This document shows positions 19,084 through 27,164 of a stretch of DNA of 64,000 nt, piece by piece. A program made the translations under genes and the position numbers. The stretch's first letter is position 1. Every line of letters starts with the position of its first letter. The notes beneath the pieces were generated by a model, which was not told where the DNA came from, searched no databases, and saw only the letters and a program-made list of their open reading frames with translations. Source of the DNA: Paulinella micropora. Lineage: Eukaryota; Cercozoa; Imbricatea; Euglyphida. The DNA is taken from contig BJOX01000290.1 of NCBI GenBank assembly GCA_009731375.1, positions 231,208-295,207 on the forward strand, read 5' to 3'.

Positions 19084-20352
19084 ATGCCGCCTACACACCC
19101 CCTGGCCCCTAGGTTTGTGTGTGAGTCGCGCCGGCGCTGCCACGAGTGTGCGCAGCCAGGGTCGTGCGACCCCTGTCGGTCGTGCCAGCTATCGGCGCTG
19201 TTCCTCCAAGTAGAACTCTGTTCTGTCAACCTAACAGACCGGGTTACCCGCTGGCAACCCGGCGAGCAGCAACTGGAGCCAAAAGAGCTACCACTCACTT
19301 CGAGCCCAGGGCTCCCCACTTGGCAAAAAGCCATCTCTCTCTTCGTAGCGACCGACAAAGACTGGACGAGTTGCGAGCTAGGCGGAGCCCGCCACTCCCA
19401 GGACGAGCAGTCCTTGGCCAAGGACTCCGTCCTGCTTCTGCATCGCCGCAAGCTAGTGCTCAAGCGCATCGGGCAGCCACAGCTGGAGAACCAGCGGCGA
19501 CCTTCGGCCGCCCAATTAGAGTATCTGGGGCTGCAACACGTGCTGGCACAAAGGGGGTTAGCGCCCAAGGTGTACGGCTACCTCCGCGTGGACAGAGACG
19601 AGGGTGACAATACGTTCAGTACGTTCTGGCTCGTTATGGACCTCGTCCGCGCGGGTGCCGCCCTCAGCCTGGACCTAAAACAAGCCCAAAAGTTGCGTGT
19701 CCGGCCCCCCATCAAGGCCTTCAAGAGCTTCCTGCAGGAGGTGCTAAGTTTCTCGGTCAACGTTGTCCCGCTGTTGATGGCCGATCTGAAGCCTGCTAAC
19801 ATCACGACGACGGCCGAACCACGGGGTTTTCTTGTGCTGGATGTAGACCCTCATTACCACCTGTGGCTCACAGAGTCCGCCCAGTACAAAACTACCATCT
19901 TGCTCTCGAACCTGCTAAGCTTCGTAGCCAACAGCTATAACCGTACGAACAGAGCCTTGCTAAGTACACTTTGGCCATGTATGCAGCCCCTACTGGTACA
20001 CCTAGCGGGCCAGGCAACCTTTAAACGATGTGTTGAGTGGTTGAGCCAGAGCCTGTCCCCGGAAATGTCCGACAGGCGGACCCAGTTCTGCCAGGCCAGG
20101 CACTACTTGAGGAAATTCCGCATGCGCCGGAGTGCCCTGTTGCAAATGCCTGAAGGTGCTGGCTATCGCTTTGGCTGGCTGCCCGACGAGGCCGAGCCCA
20201 AGTATGAGGAGCATTGGTGGAACAAGGCGGGGCAGAAAGTTCACAACTGGGACGCCAAGCTAGTCCCGCCTGGCACTAGGCAGCCTCAGGTAAGACAATT
20301 TCTAACGGTGCTGGTCCGGATAGCCGCGTGGTGGCACCACGAGAACACTTAA
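19084..20352 (+). CDS. Protein-kinase-like protein, divergent
   Basis: The 422-residue product starts with a Cys cluster (CHECAQPGSCDPCRSC, residues 19-34). It then shows kinase landmarks: KLVLKRIG with candidate ATP-binding K127, a helix E..YLGLQHVLAQRG, hinge-like STFWLVMDLV (~179-188), catalytic-loop LMADLKPANI (D234, K236, N239) and FLVLDVDPH (D253) in place of DFG. The C-lobe is short and divergent and is shared with the remnant at 18105-18546. The HRD His-Arg is replaced, so activity is uncertain; a viral or atypical kinase is likely. An AATAAA follows at ~20413. Confidence 0.65.
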   Translation: MPPTHPLAPRFVCESRRRCHECAQPGSCDPCRSCQLSALFLQVELCSVNLTDRVTRWQPGEQQLEPKELPLTSSPGLPTWQKAISLFVATDKDWTSCELGGARHSQDEQSLAKDSVLLLHRRKLVLKRIGQPQLENQRRPSAAQLEYLGLQHVLAQRGLAPKVYGYLRVDRDEGDNTFSTFWLVMDLVRAGAALSLDLKQAQKLRVRPPIKAFKSFLQEVLSFSVNVVPLLMADLKPANITTTAEPRGFLVLDVDPHYHLWLTESAQYKTTILLSNLLSFVANSYNRTNRALLSTLWPCMQPLLVHLAGQATFKRCVEWLSQSLSPEMSDRRTQFCQARHYLRKFRMRRSALLQMPEGAGYRFGWLPDEAEPKYEEHWWNKAGQKVHNWDAKLVPPGTRQPQVRQFLTVLVRIAAWWHHENT

Positions 20353-20404
20353 GAAGCTGCCTATTTTAGCCTGGCCCGGTAGTAGCCGGTGGCAAACGCG
20401 GTGG

Positions 20405-20440
20405 TGGCCAGAATAAAAGCAGGGTTTTTTATTACAAACC
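20405..20440. terminator. Two-way poly(A) region between convergent genes
   Basis: CCAGAATAAAAGCAGGG carries AATAAA on the plus strand for the kinase-like gene. A few bases on, TTTTTTATTACAAACC carries AATAAA on the minus strand for a gene arriving from the gap. Such compact tail-to-tail signals are typical of large DNA viruses. Confidence 0.55.
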
Positions 20441-20488
20441 AGGGCCTCGGCCCGCCCACCGGCGAAACTCCGGGGGGGGGGGGGGGGC

Positions 20489-21194
20489 NNNNNNNNNNNN
20501 NNNNNNNNNNNNNNNNNNNNNNNNNNNNNNNNNNNNNNNNNNNNNNNNNNNNNNNNNNNNNNNNNNNNNNNNNNNNNNNNNNNNNNNNNNNNNNNNNNNN
20601 NNNNNNNNNNNNNNNNNNNNNNNNNNNNNNNNNNNNNNNNNNNNNNNNNNNNNNNNNNNNNNNNNNNNNNNNNNNNNNNNNNNNNNNNNNNNNNNNNNNN
20701 NNNNNNNNNNNNNNNNNNNNNNNNNNNNNNNNNNNNNNNNNNNNNNNNNNNNNNNNNNNNNNNNNNNNNNNNNNNNNNNNNNNNNNNNNNNNNNNNNNNN
20801 NNNNNNNNNNNNNNNNNNNNNNNNNNNNNNNNNNNNNNNNNNNNNNNNNNNNNNNNNNNNNNNNNNNNNNNNNNNNNNNNNNNNNNNNNNNNNNNNNNNN
20901 NNNNNNNNNNNNNNNNNNNNNNNNNNNNNNNNNNNNNNNNNNNNNNNNNNNNNNNNNNNNNNNNNNNNNNNNNNNNNNNNNNNNNNNNNNNNNNNNNNNN
21001 NNNNNNNNNNNNNNNNNNNNNNNNNNNNNNNNNNNNNNNNNNNNNNNNNNNNNNNNNNNNNNNNNNNNNNNNNNNNNNNNNNNNNNNNNNNNNNNNNNNN
21101 NNNNNNNNNNNNNNNNNNNNNNNNNNNNNNNNNNNNNNNNNNNNNNNNNNNNNNNNNNNNNNNNNNNNNNNNNNNNNNNNNNNNNNNNNNNNNN
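20489..21194. other. Assembly gap (706 N) after a poly-G run
   Basis: Preceded by a run of about 16 G. The minus-strand gene to the right enters this gap and its end is not known. Confidence 0.95.
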
Positions 21195-21808
21195 CAGCGC
21201 CAGACCTGGTCTATGCTGCTGGCCACCGCCAGCGACGGGCTGTGCACCACGACCTGCGCGGCCACGGGCAGGCCGAAGCGAGCGAACAGGAAGGAGATGG
21301 CGGTGGTCGTCAGTGGGTGCACGCGCCGCAGCTCGCGCCCGGCCAGGAGGGGCAACCCCGTTCTGGCCCGCAGCTGCCGCGAGAACCGGGCCCGCTCGGC
21401 CGGCGGCGCGCCGTCCCACAGGCGGTAGTCCCGGGACCAGAGCGCGCCCGCCAGGGCTGGCTCGCGCGCGCCCGTCGCTATGCGCACGAGGGCGTTGAGT
21501 TGCTGATCGACCACGATGGCCTGGCCCCGCCTGTACAGGCACGACTGGGCGCGCGGGTGGCCGGCCGCCGCCGCGCGGGCCGCCCATTCGCCGAAGACGG
21601 AGGGCTCGGCCGCGCCCCGCGGTGCACGGGACCCCCCCATGCCCCAGACGGTGTCCTGCAGCCAGGCATGCAGGCCGCGCAGCGGCCTAGCGCGGTAGTA
21701 CAGCACGAAACCGGGCGGGCGTGCGCGGATGGCGTTCGACACCTGCGGCCGCCGGGGCGGGGGCAGCGACCGGCGCCCACCCTGCTCGCGGCGGGCCTCG
21801 GGCGGCAT
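21195..21808 (-). CDS. Unknown GC-rich gene, 3' end in the gap
   Basis: From ATG at 21806-21808 the minus strand encodes at least 204 residues: a short basic N-terminus, then VLYYRARPLRGLHAWLQDTVW, an Ala-rich helical region and a more structured part (LTTTAISFLFARFGLPVAAQVVV). A longer upstream extension to 22159 exists in frame but is Pro/Gly/Arg low-complexity and less convincing. No family recognised. It runs towards the kinase-like gene and probably ends near the AATAAA on its strand at ~20430. Confidence 0.5.
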
Positions 21809-22128
21809 TTTGGGGGCAGGGAGAGGAGCTCCCCCCTCTTCACACATCCCCCCAGCCCTCCCCCGCCGCACCGCCCGGGGGCTAGGCAGGAAGGGGGCCG
21901 TAGCGGAAAGAGAGGAGGCGCCCCCCCCCCCCCTCTGCCATTTCCTCCGGGGGCGGGGGAAAGGCTGGGGGGGCCGGCGCGGACAGGTCGGTTCGCCCCC
22001 GGAGCTCCCGGCCGAAGGGGCACGGCACGAGTACCGAGAGGGGTGACTAAAAACTACGGCGTGTGCTCGCTCAGTTTTTAATGTGGCCCACACGCTACCG
22101 ACGGCGGCGACGGCGCGCTGGCCCCCGC

Positions 22129-22511
22129 CTACGACACCACTAGGCGGCACACGGGGCACGAGTCCTTAGTGCGTAGCCAGGGGTCGACGCACGCCTGGTG
22201 CAGGTAATGAGCACACGGCAGCCCCCGCAGCCAGTCCCCTACGACCAAGTCTTGCAGGCAGATGGAACACTCCTTGGGCGAGTTGGGTGCGGCGAGAAAG
22301 GCGTCCGTGAGCTGGAGCTCGGGCAATAGGGCTAGGCCGGCCTCGGACAACCCGGTGCGCACGGGCGGCTGCTCGGTCGACCCGCTCTCCCCCAGCACGA
22401 CCGTGTCCACCACCACTACACCGTTGAGCGTAGACAGCAGGATTTCGGCCAGGTCTAAGGTGCTCAGGGTGGCCAAGACGACGCTTTCAAAGTCCGGCTC
22501 GGGCGGAGGGA
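22129..22511 (-). CDS. RING-H2 finger protein (E3 ubiquitin ligase-like)
   Basis: The C-terminal 50 residues form a complete RING-H2 pattern: CSICLQDL, then LPCAHYLHQAC with His-x2-His, WLRTKDSCPVC and the terminal RLVVS. Before it is an acidic, hydrophobic region of ~75 residues (LDLAEILLSTLNGVVVVDTV). The N-terminus is lost in the 43-base gap at 22512-22554, so the start is unknown. Such proteins recruit E2 enzymes to ubiquitinate targets; with the F-box/LRR gene nearby it points to ubiquitin manipulation. ATTAAA on the minus strand at ~22081 may be its poly(A) signal. Confidence 0.75.
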
Positions 22512-22554
22512 NNNNNNNNNNNNNNNNNNNNNNNNNNNNNNNNNNNNNNNNNNN
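22512..22554. other. Assembly gap (43 N) next to poly-C
   Basis: Followed by a C-run; interrupts the RING-H2 gene's 5' region. Confidence 0.95.
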
Positions 22555-22674
22555 CCCCCCCCCCCTAAAACCAGTTGTCCCCAATAGGGGGCGGGGCACC
22601 ACCTGCCGCACCTGCTGCGTTTTGCCTTTTGGTGGCTACAGCCCCCCCTCACCACCCCAACCCCCACAGCCCCC

Positions 22675-23580
22675 AAAGTCTGGACCAGTCGATGGAAATT
22701 TAATCTATACAGCGAATTTTTAACGAATGGTCCAGACTTCACGGTGTGGCACCATTCCGCCTCTTCCCGGGAATTCGCCCCCTTCCCAAAGTCGGGGCCA
22801 GTCGTTACAAATTCTGAGATATACCACTAATTTCCAACGACTGGTCCAGACTTCACGGGATGCCACTCCCTCCGCTACTTCCCGGGGATCCAGCCTCTTT
22901 TCCCACCCACCCGCTATTCCCGTCATTTTTTCCGCCTCCTGGACCAGTCGTTGCCGCTCAGACACTTATACCCTGATTTCACACGACTGGCCCCGACCAG
23001 ATTTTTTTCAGGCAGGAGGTGGGCCACCCCGCGCCCACTGTGTAACGGCTAAGTGGCACACACCCACCGTTATACCCGTAGTTTTTTTACCCTCCGGGCC
23101 AGTCGATGCAAACAAACTGATATAGAGACTAGGTTCTAACGACTGGTCTCGACCGTCCTTTTTTCCGGTGGGGGGGGGGGGTGGCACCGGGTCCACTATC
23201 TAACTAAGTGGCACACCAACCGCTATTTCCGTAGTTTTTTTACCTTCCGGGCCAGTCGATGCAAACAAACTGATATACAGACTAGGTTCTAACGACTGGT
23301 CTCGACCGTAACTTTTTCAGGGAGGAGGTGGCACCTGCGTCCACTATGTAACGGCTAAGTGGCAATCGCCGCTTAGCCGTTACGTAGTGGGTTCCGGTGT
23401 CCCTCCCGTCCCCTCTTTTTTTTACCTTCCGGGCCAGTCGATGCAAACAAGCTTATATAGGAGCAAGGTTCTCACGACTGGTCTCGACCGTTCTTTTTTC
23501 AGGAGGGAGGTGGCACCCCGGGGTCCACTATGTAACGGCTAAGTGGCAGTCTCCGCTTAGCCGTTACGTAGTGGGTTCTA
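22675..23580. repeat. Array of six inverted-repeat (hairpin) units
   Basis: Six times the sequence CCAGTCG(A/T)T is followed, after 30-40 mostly AT-rich bases with a TATA-like core, by its inverse AACGACTGG or a close variant. Left arms start near 22685, 22798, 22944, 23098, 23251 and 23433, so spacing is 113-182 bases. Between later units a second inverted motif appears: TAACGGCTAAG...CTTAGCCGTTA (23347-23385 and 23530-23570), with half-sites near 23042. No gene overlaps. This resembles the homologous-repeat or origin regions of large DNA viruses; small hairpin-RNA genes are an alternative. Confidence 0.85.
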
Positions 23581-23649
23581 AGTGTGTCTTTTTTTTCCAC
23601 CGGCCCGCTCGTTCGGTGCCGGGCGTGCACGCCCCACGCACGCCCACGC

Positions 23650-23650
23650 T

Positions 23651-23681
<31 letters not shown>

Positions 23682-23832
23682 CCCCCCCCCCCCCCCCTNN
23701 NNNNNNNNNNNNNNNNNNNNNNNNNNNNNNNNNNNNNNNNNNNNNNNNNNNNNNNNNNNNNNNNNNNNNNNNNNNNNNNNNNNNNNNNNNNNNNNNNNNN
23801 NNNNNNNNNNNNNNNNNNNNNNCCCCCCCCCT
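23650..23832. other. Poly-C tract and assembly gap (124 N at 23699-23822)
   Basis: Runs of C longer than 20 bases flank the gap on both sides. Proline- or glycine-only frames through it are artefacts. Confidence 0.95.
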
Positions 23833-23949
23833 TCCCCACACGCCCGCGGACCACGCCCCGCGCTCTTCCCTCCCCGTGCGTACGGGCGGGCGCCTGCCCG
23901 CGACGCCGGGGGGGCAGGGCTGCCGCGCCGGGCGGATTACGGGCCGCGC

Positions 23950-24138
23950 TCACGGGGCCCGCAGCACGGCTGTCTCTTGGAAGTCGTCTGCCCCGCCGTC
24001 GTCGGCCTCCGCGGGCGGCAGGAACAGCATCCGGGCGCGCGCCTCCGGCGGCAAGCACCACCGCCAGCCCAGGGCACTGCCTAAGAGCAACCACGCGTCC
24101 GAGAGGTCCTGTGCACCCTGCTTGGGCAGCAGGTCGGG
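23950..24138 (-). CDS. 5'-truncated unknown gene at the right island edge
   Basis: The minus strand reads EGPDLLPKQGAQDLSDAWLLLG, then Trp- and Pro/Ala-rich residues, to a stop at 23950. It has the island's composition and begins at the junction with the RT element, so its start was lost when the island was captured. About 60 residues remain, too few to classify. Confidence 0.4.
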   Translation of the reverse strand, partial: PDLLPKQGAQDLSDAWLLLGSALGWRWCLPPEARARMLFLPPAEADDGGADDFQETAVLRAP

Positions 24139-24515
24139 CCCTTCCACCTCATATTAACCGTACGATACTTCACGCCACCCTTGGCAGTGGTATGCTGGCT
24201 TACTTCGCACGCCAAACTAATTCTGAACATCTTCTCCTCTCGGCCACACTGCAACTCATGGTGGAAGTACCTTACCCCTGCTCCATCTGGAAGGCTGCCC
24301 TTGACCGTGTACACTATCTCTGCCCTGAAGAATGGAGCGACCTCGCCATCGTCATCCGCACCTTCGCTCACCTGCCGATGAACCTACGGAGTACACTGAC
24401 ATATGCCGAACAATGGCAAGTTATACGAAAATCTTTGAGAGTCCACAAGCCACGTATTCGTGGTAATCATATTAGTGCTGCTACCAATTTATATGTTACC
24501 CTCGTTAGATATTAA
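24139..24515 (+). pseudogene. C-terminal part of the reverse-transcriptase element
   Basis: Composition drops at the junction and the frame reads PHINRTILHATLGSG to LYVTLVRY before TAA 24513-24515. Joined to the end of the RT fragment at 15345 (…RLPPYSP), it gives a natural continuation of the thumb or C-terminal region, with charged helices and no nuclease motif visible. The GC-rich island therefore seems to split one RT gene. The exact joint cannot be fixed by eye. Confidence 0.5.
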
Positions 24516-24639
24516 CCAAACCCATAACTTACTACAACCCTCAATATATACCTATACTATGTGCTTTACTTCCCTCACGCCCTGCAGGCTCCCGGCCTAA
24601 CTAACCGGGGGAACTAATTAACTCATTGAGCAACTAATA

Positions 24640-24968
24640 ATTTGCTGTATTACATATACAATTTAATCAACTTAGGCTTACTTTATTTCCCAGTGTTTTG
24701 CCGTCATGTGTGCACTGGAAAAAATCCTTTTTTACAGTAGCAATTTCCTTTTTTACCCATATCAACTTGTAATTTTTTCTCACTGACAGTGTCACAAGTT
24801 ACTCAGTATCCTTCCACTCAGGCTCTAACCCAACTATATCCGTTACCACACAACCTAAACCAATTCAGTCTACACCACAGACTTCCGTCTCAGACTCGGA
24901 ACCTTCGTGAGCACAGCTCACAAGCCCTGGACTCGGACCATACACGCACCTTGCCCCATACCTACATA
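24640..24968. repeat. R2 non-coding repeat, forward copy
   Basis: The reverse complement of this stretch recurs at 43905-44190, with shared strings such as GTGAGCACAGCTCACAAGCCC (24908) and AAATTGCTACTGT-type segments. It follows the RT gene's stop and may be the 3' untranslated region of that element family. Confidence 0.75.
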
Positions 24969-25002
24969 TGTTTTTTATAACATAAAAAAAAAGTTAAATG
25001 CG

Positions 25003-25225
25003 TAGCCGGTTTAAAATAATAAAATGTATACAGTTAAATTCTTCAAGTCACCCTGATTCAGAATCTGCAATCGATCTTAAATTATTTTTAGTAGTTTTGA
25101 CAAACGAAGCATTTGAAGTTGTAAAAAATTCACCATTTCATGTGGAAAATTTTTCGGAAACTTTGTAAAAAAGACAGGTCGGGCCGTAATTTTTTGCTGA
25201 TTCCATGTGGTGAAAAAATGGTTTT
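25003..25225. repeat. R1 repeat, truncated copy C
   Basis: Matches 12343-12560 (GCCGGTTTAAAA, CCCTGATTCAGAATCTGCAAT, AGACAGGTCGGGCCGTAAT) and breaks off at about 25225. Confidence 0.8.
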
Positions 25226-25723
25226 GTCGGCCGGCCCGCACAATACATAGTGGCATTGAGTGTCGTCCGGCTTTTGGTTACTTGACTCTTATGCTTGGTC
25301 TGCCCCTCTACTGTTGACTGACGACTAAGCGTCAGAGTAGCTGTTCCGGTTACATCTGGAGTCACTAGCAAAAGTTGAACGGGGTTTGCTTTTGCTTTTC
25401 GTGAACTTCACAAAAAGCCAAAGTTTTCACGTTTTTCTCGCTTTGATTTTCTTGGGGTTTTTGACACCTTGAAAATCCGAACAGAAAAAGGTGTTGACCT
25501 TTTTCAAGTTTTGTTGTTTCAGTCAGTGGGACTCTCCCTTAGGGGGGGAGGGATAGAAACAGATTTTGTGTGAGGATTAGGAGTACACACGTCTGGTTTT
25601 GACTTGACTAAGGTAGCAAGAGGACACAAGCATAACACATAAGCTGTTGGGGAGCAGTGTTGCGTGTGTGTGTGTGTGCCTTCTGTTTTTCATCTACTCT
25701 CTCTGTTTTTCTCTCAATCTTAC
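25226..25723. other. Unassigned stretch before the gag-like region, possible retroelement leader
   Basis: No convincing gene. Contains a (GT)n patch near 25663-25678 and a TTTTCTCTCAATCTTACATG stretch; it may include the LTR or leader of the retroelement whose gag-like region begins at 25724, but no second LTR copy was found. Confidence 0.3.
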
Positions 25724-26867
25724 ATGTTATCATTGCAGAGGAAAAGGAGGATGATAGCAAGTCCGTATGCTACACCGTTGGGGGGTAGTGTCGGAGGCTT
25801 GAGGATGCCTCTGTCGGTGGGTACGCGAAGGATGGGAATGACATCAGCTGTGGGAGCACGCTCTTTGGCGTTAGGAGGAGCTAATCCTATGCTGGTGGGA
25901 ACATCTACTCGTCTCATGGAGGATCTACAGACGATTTGGCAAGCTCGTCTGACTGGAGACAGTTGAGCTGATCAGCTTCCTTCGATCAAGGCAGCTTAGA
26001 CTGTCAACACAGTCGTCACTGCCTTGACTGGATAAGGACTTAATCGCGATGTGTGGTCTACAGTTGTTGTGGGACAGACTACAGTGGCTAATGTCTTGTT
26101 GGCAGCTGAAATGGTTGCTCAAATTTCGGAAGCTGTGCGGCTGGGAACGACATATTGGACGCCTGAGAGGTTGGCAGCGTCCAGATTGATGGCATCTACC
26201 GACAGGTTGGTGCATTTCAATTTTGCAGTAGCCAGAATGGTACAAACGGAGGTGTGGAGTGTTTTTACCTTGAGTGCGGGATTATTCAAGGATTTCAAGC
26301 AACATGGGCAACCTCTGTTACGACTTGATTGGTTGCTGGCATGCTTGGGAGATCTTGGAAGAGGGACACCCAAGGTGGGAGGAAGTGCAAAATTTCGCTA
26401 TTTTTCATGCTCGAGCGTGGGAAACATTGTCACCCACTGTGTACGCAATGAGACGGGATATGACGGGTGTTTCGGTGAATGTCCGACGGGTGTTTCGGTG
26501 AATGTCCCTTTGATGGACGACGTTCTCACCAAACTCTTCGACCCAATGGACCAGCTATGGGGCGCAAGGGATGGAAGTGGGAATCTTCCCAGTTGGGCTT
26601 CTGTGACACCCCAGCAGAAGCTTTTGACGGTGGAGCAACTGCTGGTAGCAGATTCGATTGCTTTCATGGCCTTTGCTCATTTTTCTTGCTTGGAATCAGC
26701 AAGATGCTCACAGAAGGCAGAAGGTCTCCTCTTGGGCTCGTAAAATCGAGAGGAATGAGGAGGAACGACGTCGTACTGTGGAACGACATCAGAAAGACGT
26801 GGACCGAATTTTGGGTGATCAAAAGGCTCTGTACATTGATCTCAGCAAGACGTCAGATACGAAGCAC
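25724..26867 (+). pseudogene. Gag-like region of a decayed Ty3/gypsy-type retroelement (copy 1, 5' part)
   Basis: Overlapping frames encode a Leu/Arg-rich protein starting MLSLQRKRRM. It passes through YWTPERLAASRLMAST, which parallels YWSDPGYLTLLQANLK in the second copy at ~46920, and ends in a charged coiled coil (ARKIERNEEERRRTVERH). A 23-base tandem duplication at about 26462-26507 shifts the frame between the readable halves, and further shifts occur near 25965 and 26700. The reading frame continues after the copia insertion at 33488. The capsid role is inferred from its position before protease and RT. Confidence 0.45.
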
Positions 26868-27160
26868 CTTTACATTACAATAACGGTTAGAATAATTTCT
26901 GACAGCAGTTACTCGTGATATGACAGTTACGTCATTTGTTATATGTCGATAGGACTGATTTACCAATTATTTACGACTGACCTAATTAATGAATTTGGCA
27001 TTGTCAGCCAGTCACATGTTATGGTTTTGCCGCCTTCAGTTTGGCGGTAATAATTTTACTCAATAAATCTCTCACAATCTGTTCAACTGCGAACTACCAA
27101 AGTGTCCCGGTCTTCAACCCGGCCTCTGTCAACTAAGCTACCGGATTTATAAATACATTG
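26868..27160 (+). repeat. Copia 5' LTR
   Basis: Identical to 33190-33482 except about two substitutions (G/A in CATTTGTTATAT, T/G in GGTTTTGCC). Contains CAATAAATCTC as a probable poly(A) signal and TTTATAAATA only ~10 bases before its end. Confidence 0.9.
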
Positions 27161-27164
27161 GGTT

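Larger units (their letters stand above)
15346..24138. other. GC-rich island, probable fragment of a large DNA virus
   Basis: Composition jumps from AT-rich to strongly GC-rich at about 15346 and back at about 24138. Inside are closely spaced genes on both strands, a shared poly(A) region between convergent genes, and an array of inverted repeats. Both ends cut through genes: the first has no start codon, and the last is a minus-strand frame entering at the edge. The flanks are parts of one RT element, so the island looks inserted into it, or is an assembly chimera. Kinase-like, F-box/LRR and RING genes together are typical accessory content of large eukaryotic DNA viruses. Confidence 0.5.

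Noticed and set aside
20361-22159. Frames of 400-575 codons spanning the 706-N gap
   Set aside because: Length comes from translating N; only the part after the gap to 21808 is retained as coding.
22675-23580. CRISPR array
   Set aside because: Units are inverted repeats with conserved outer arms and unequal spacing, not direct repeats with unique spacers, and the context is eukaryotic or viral.
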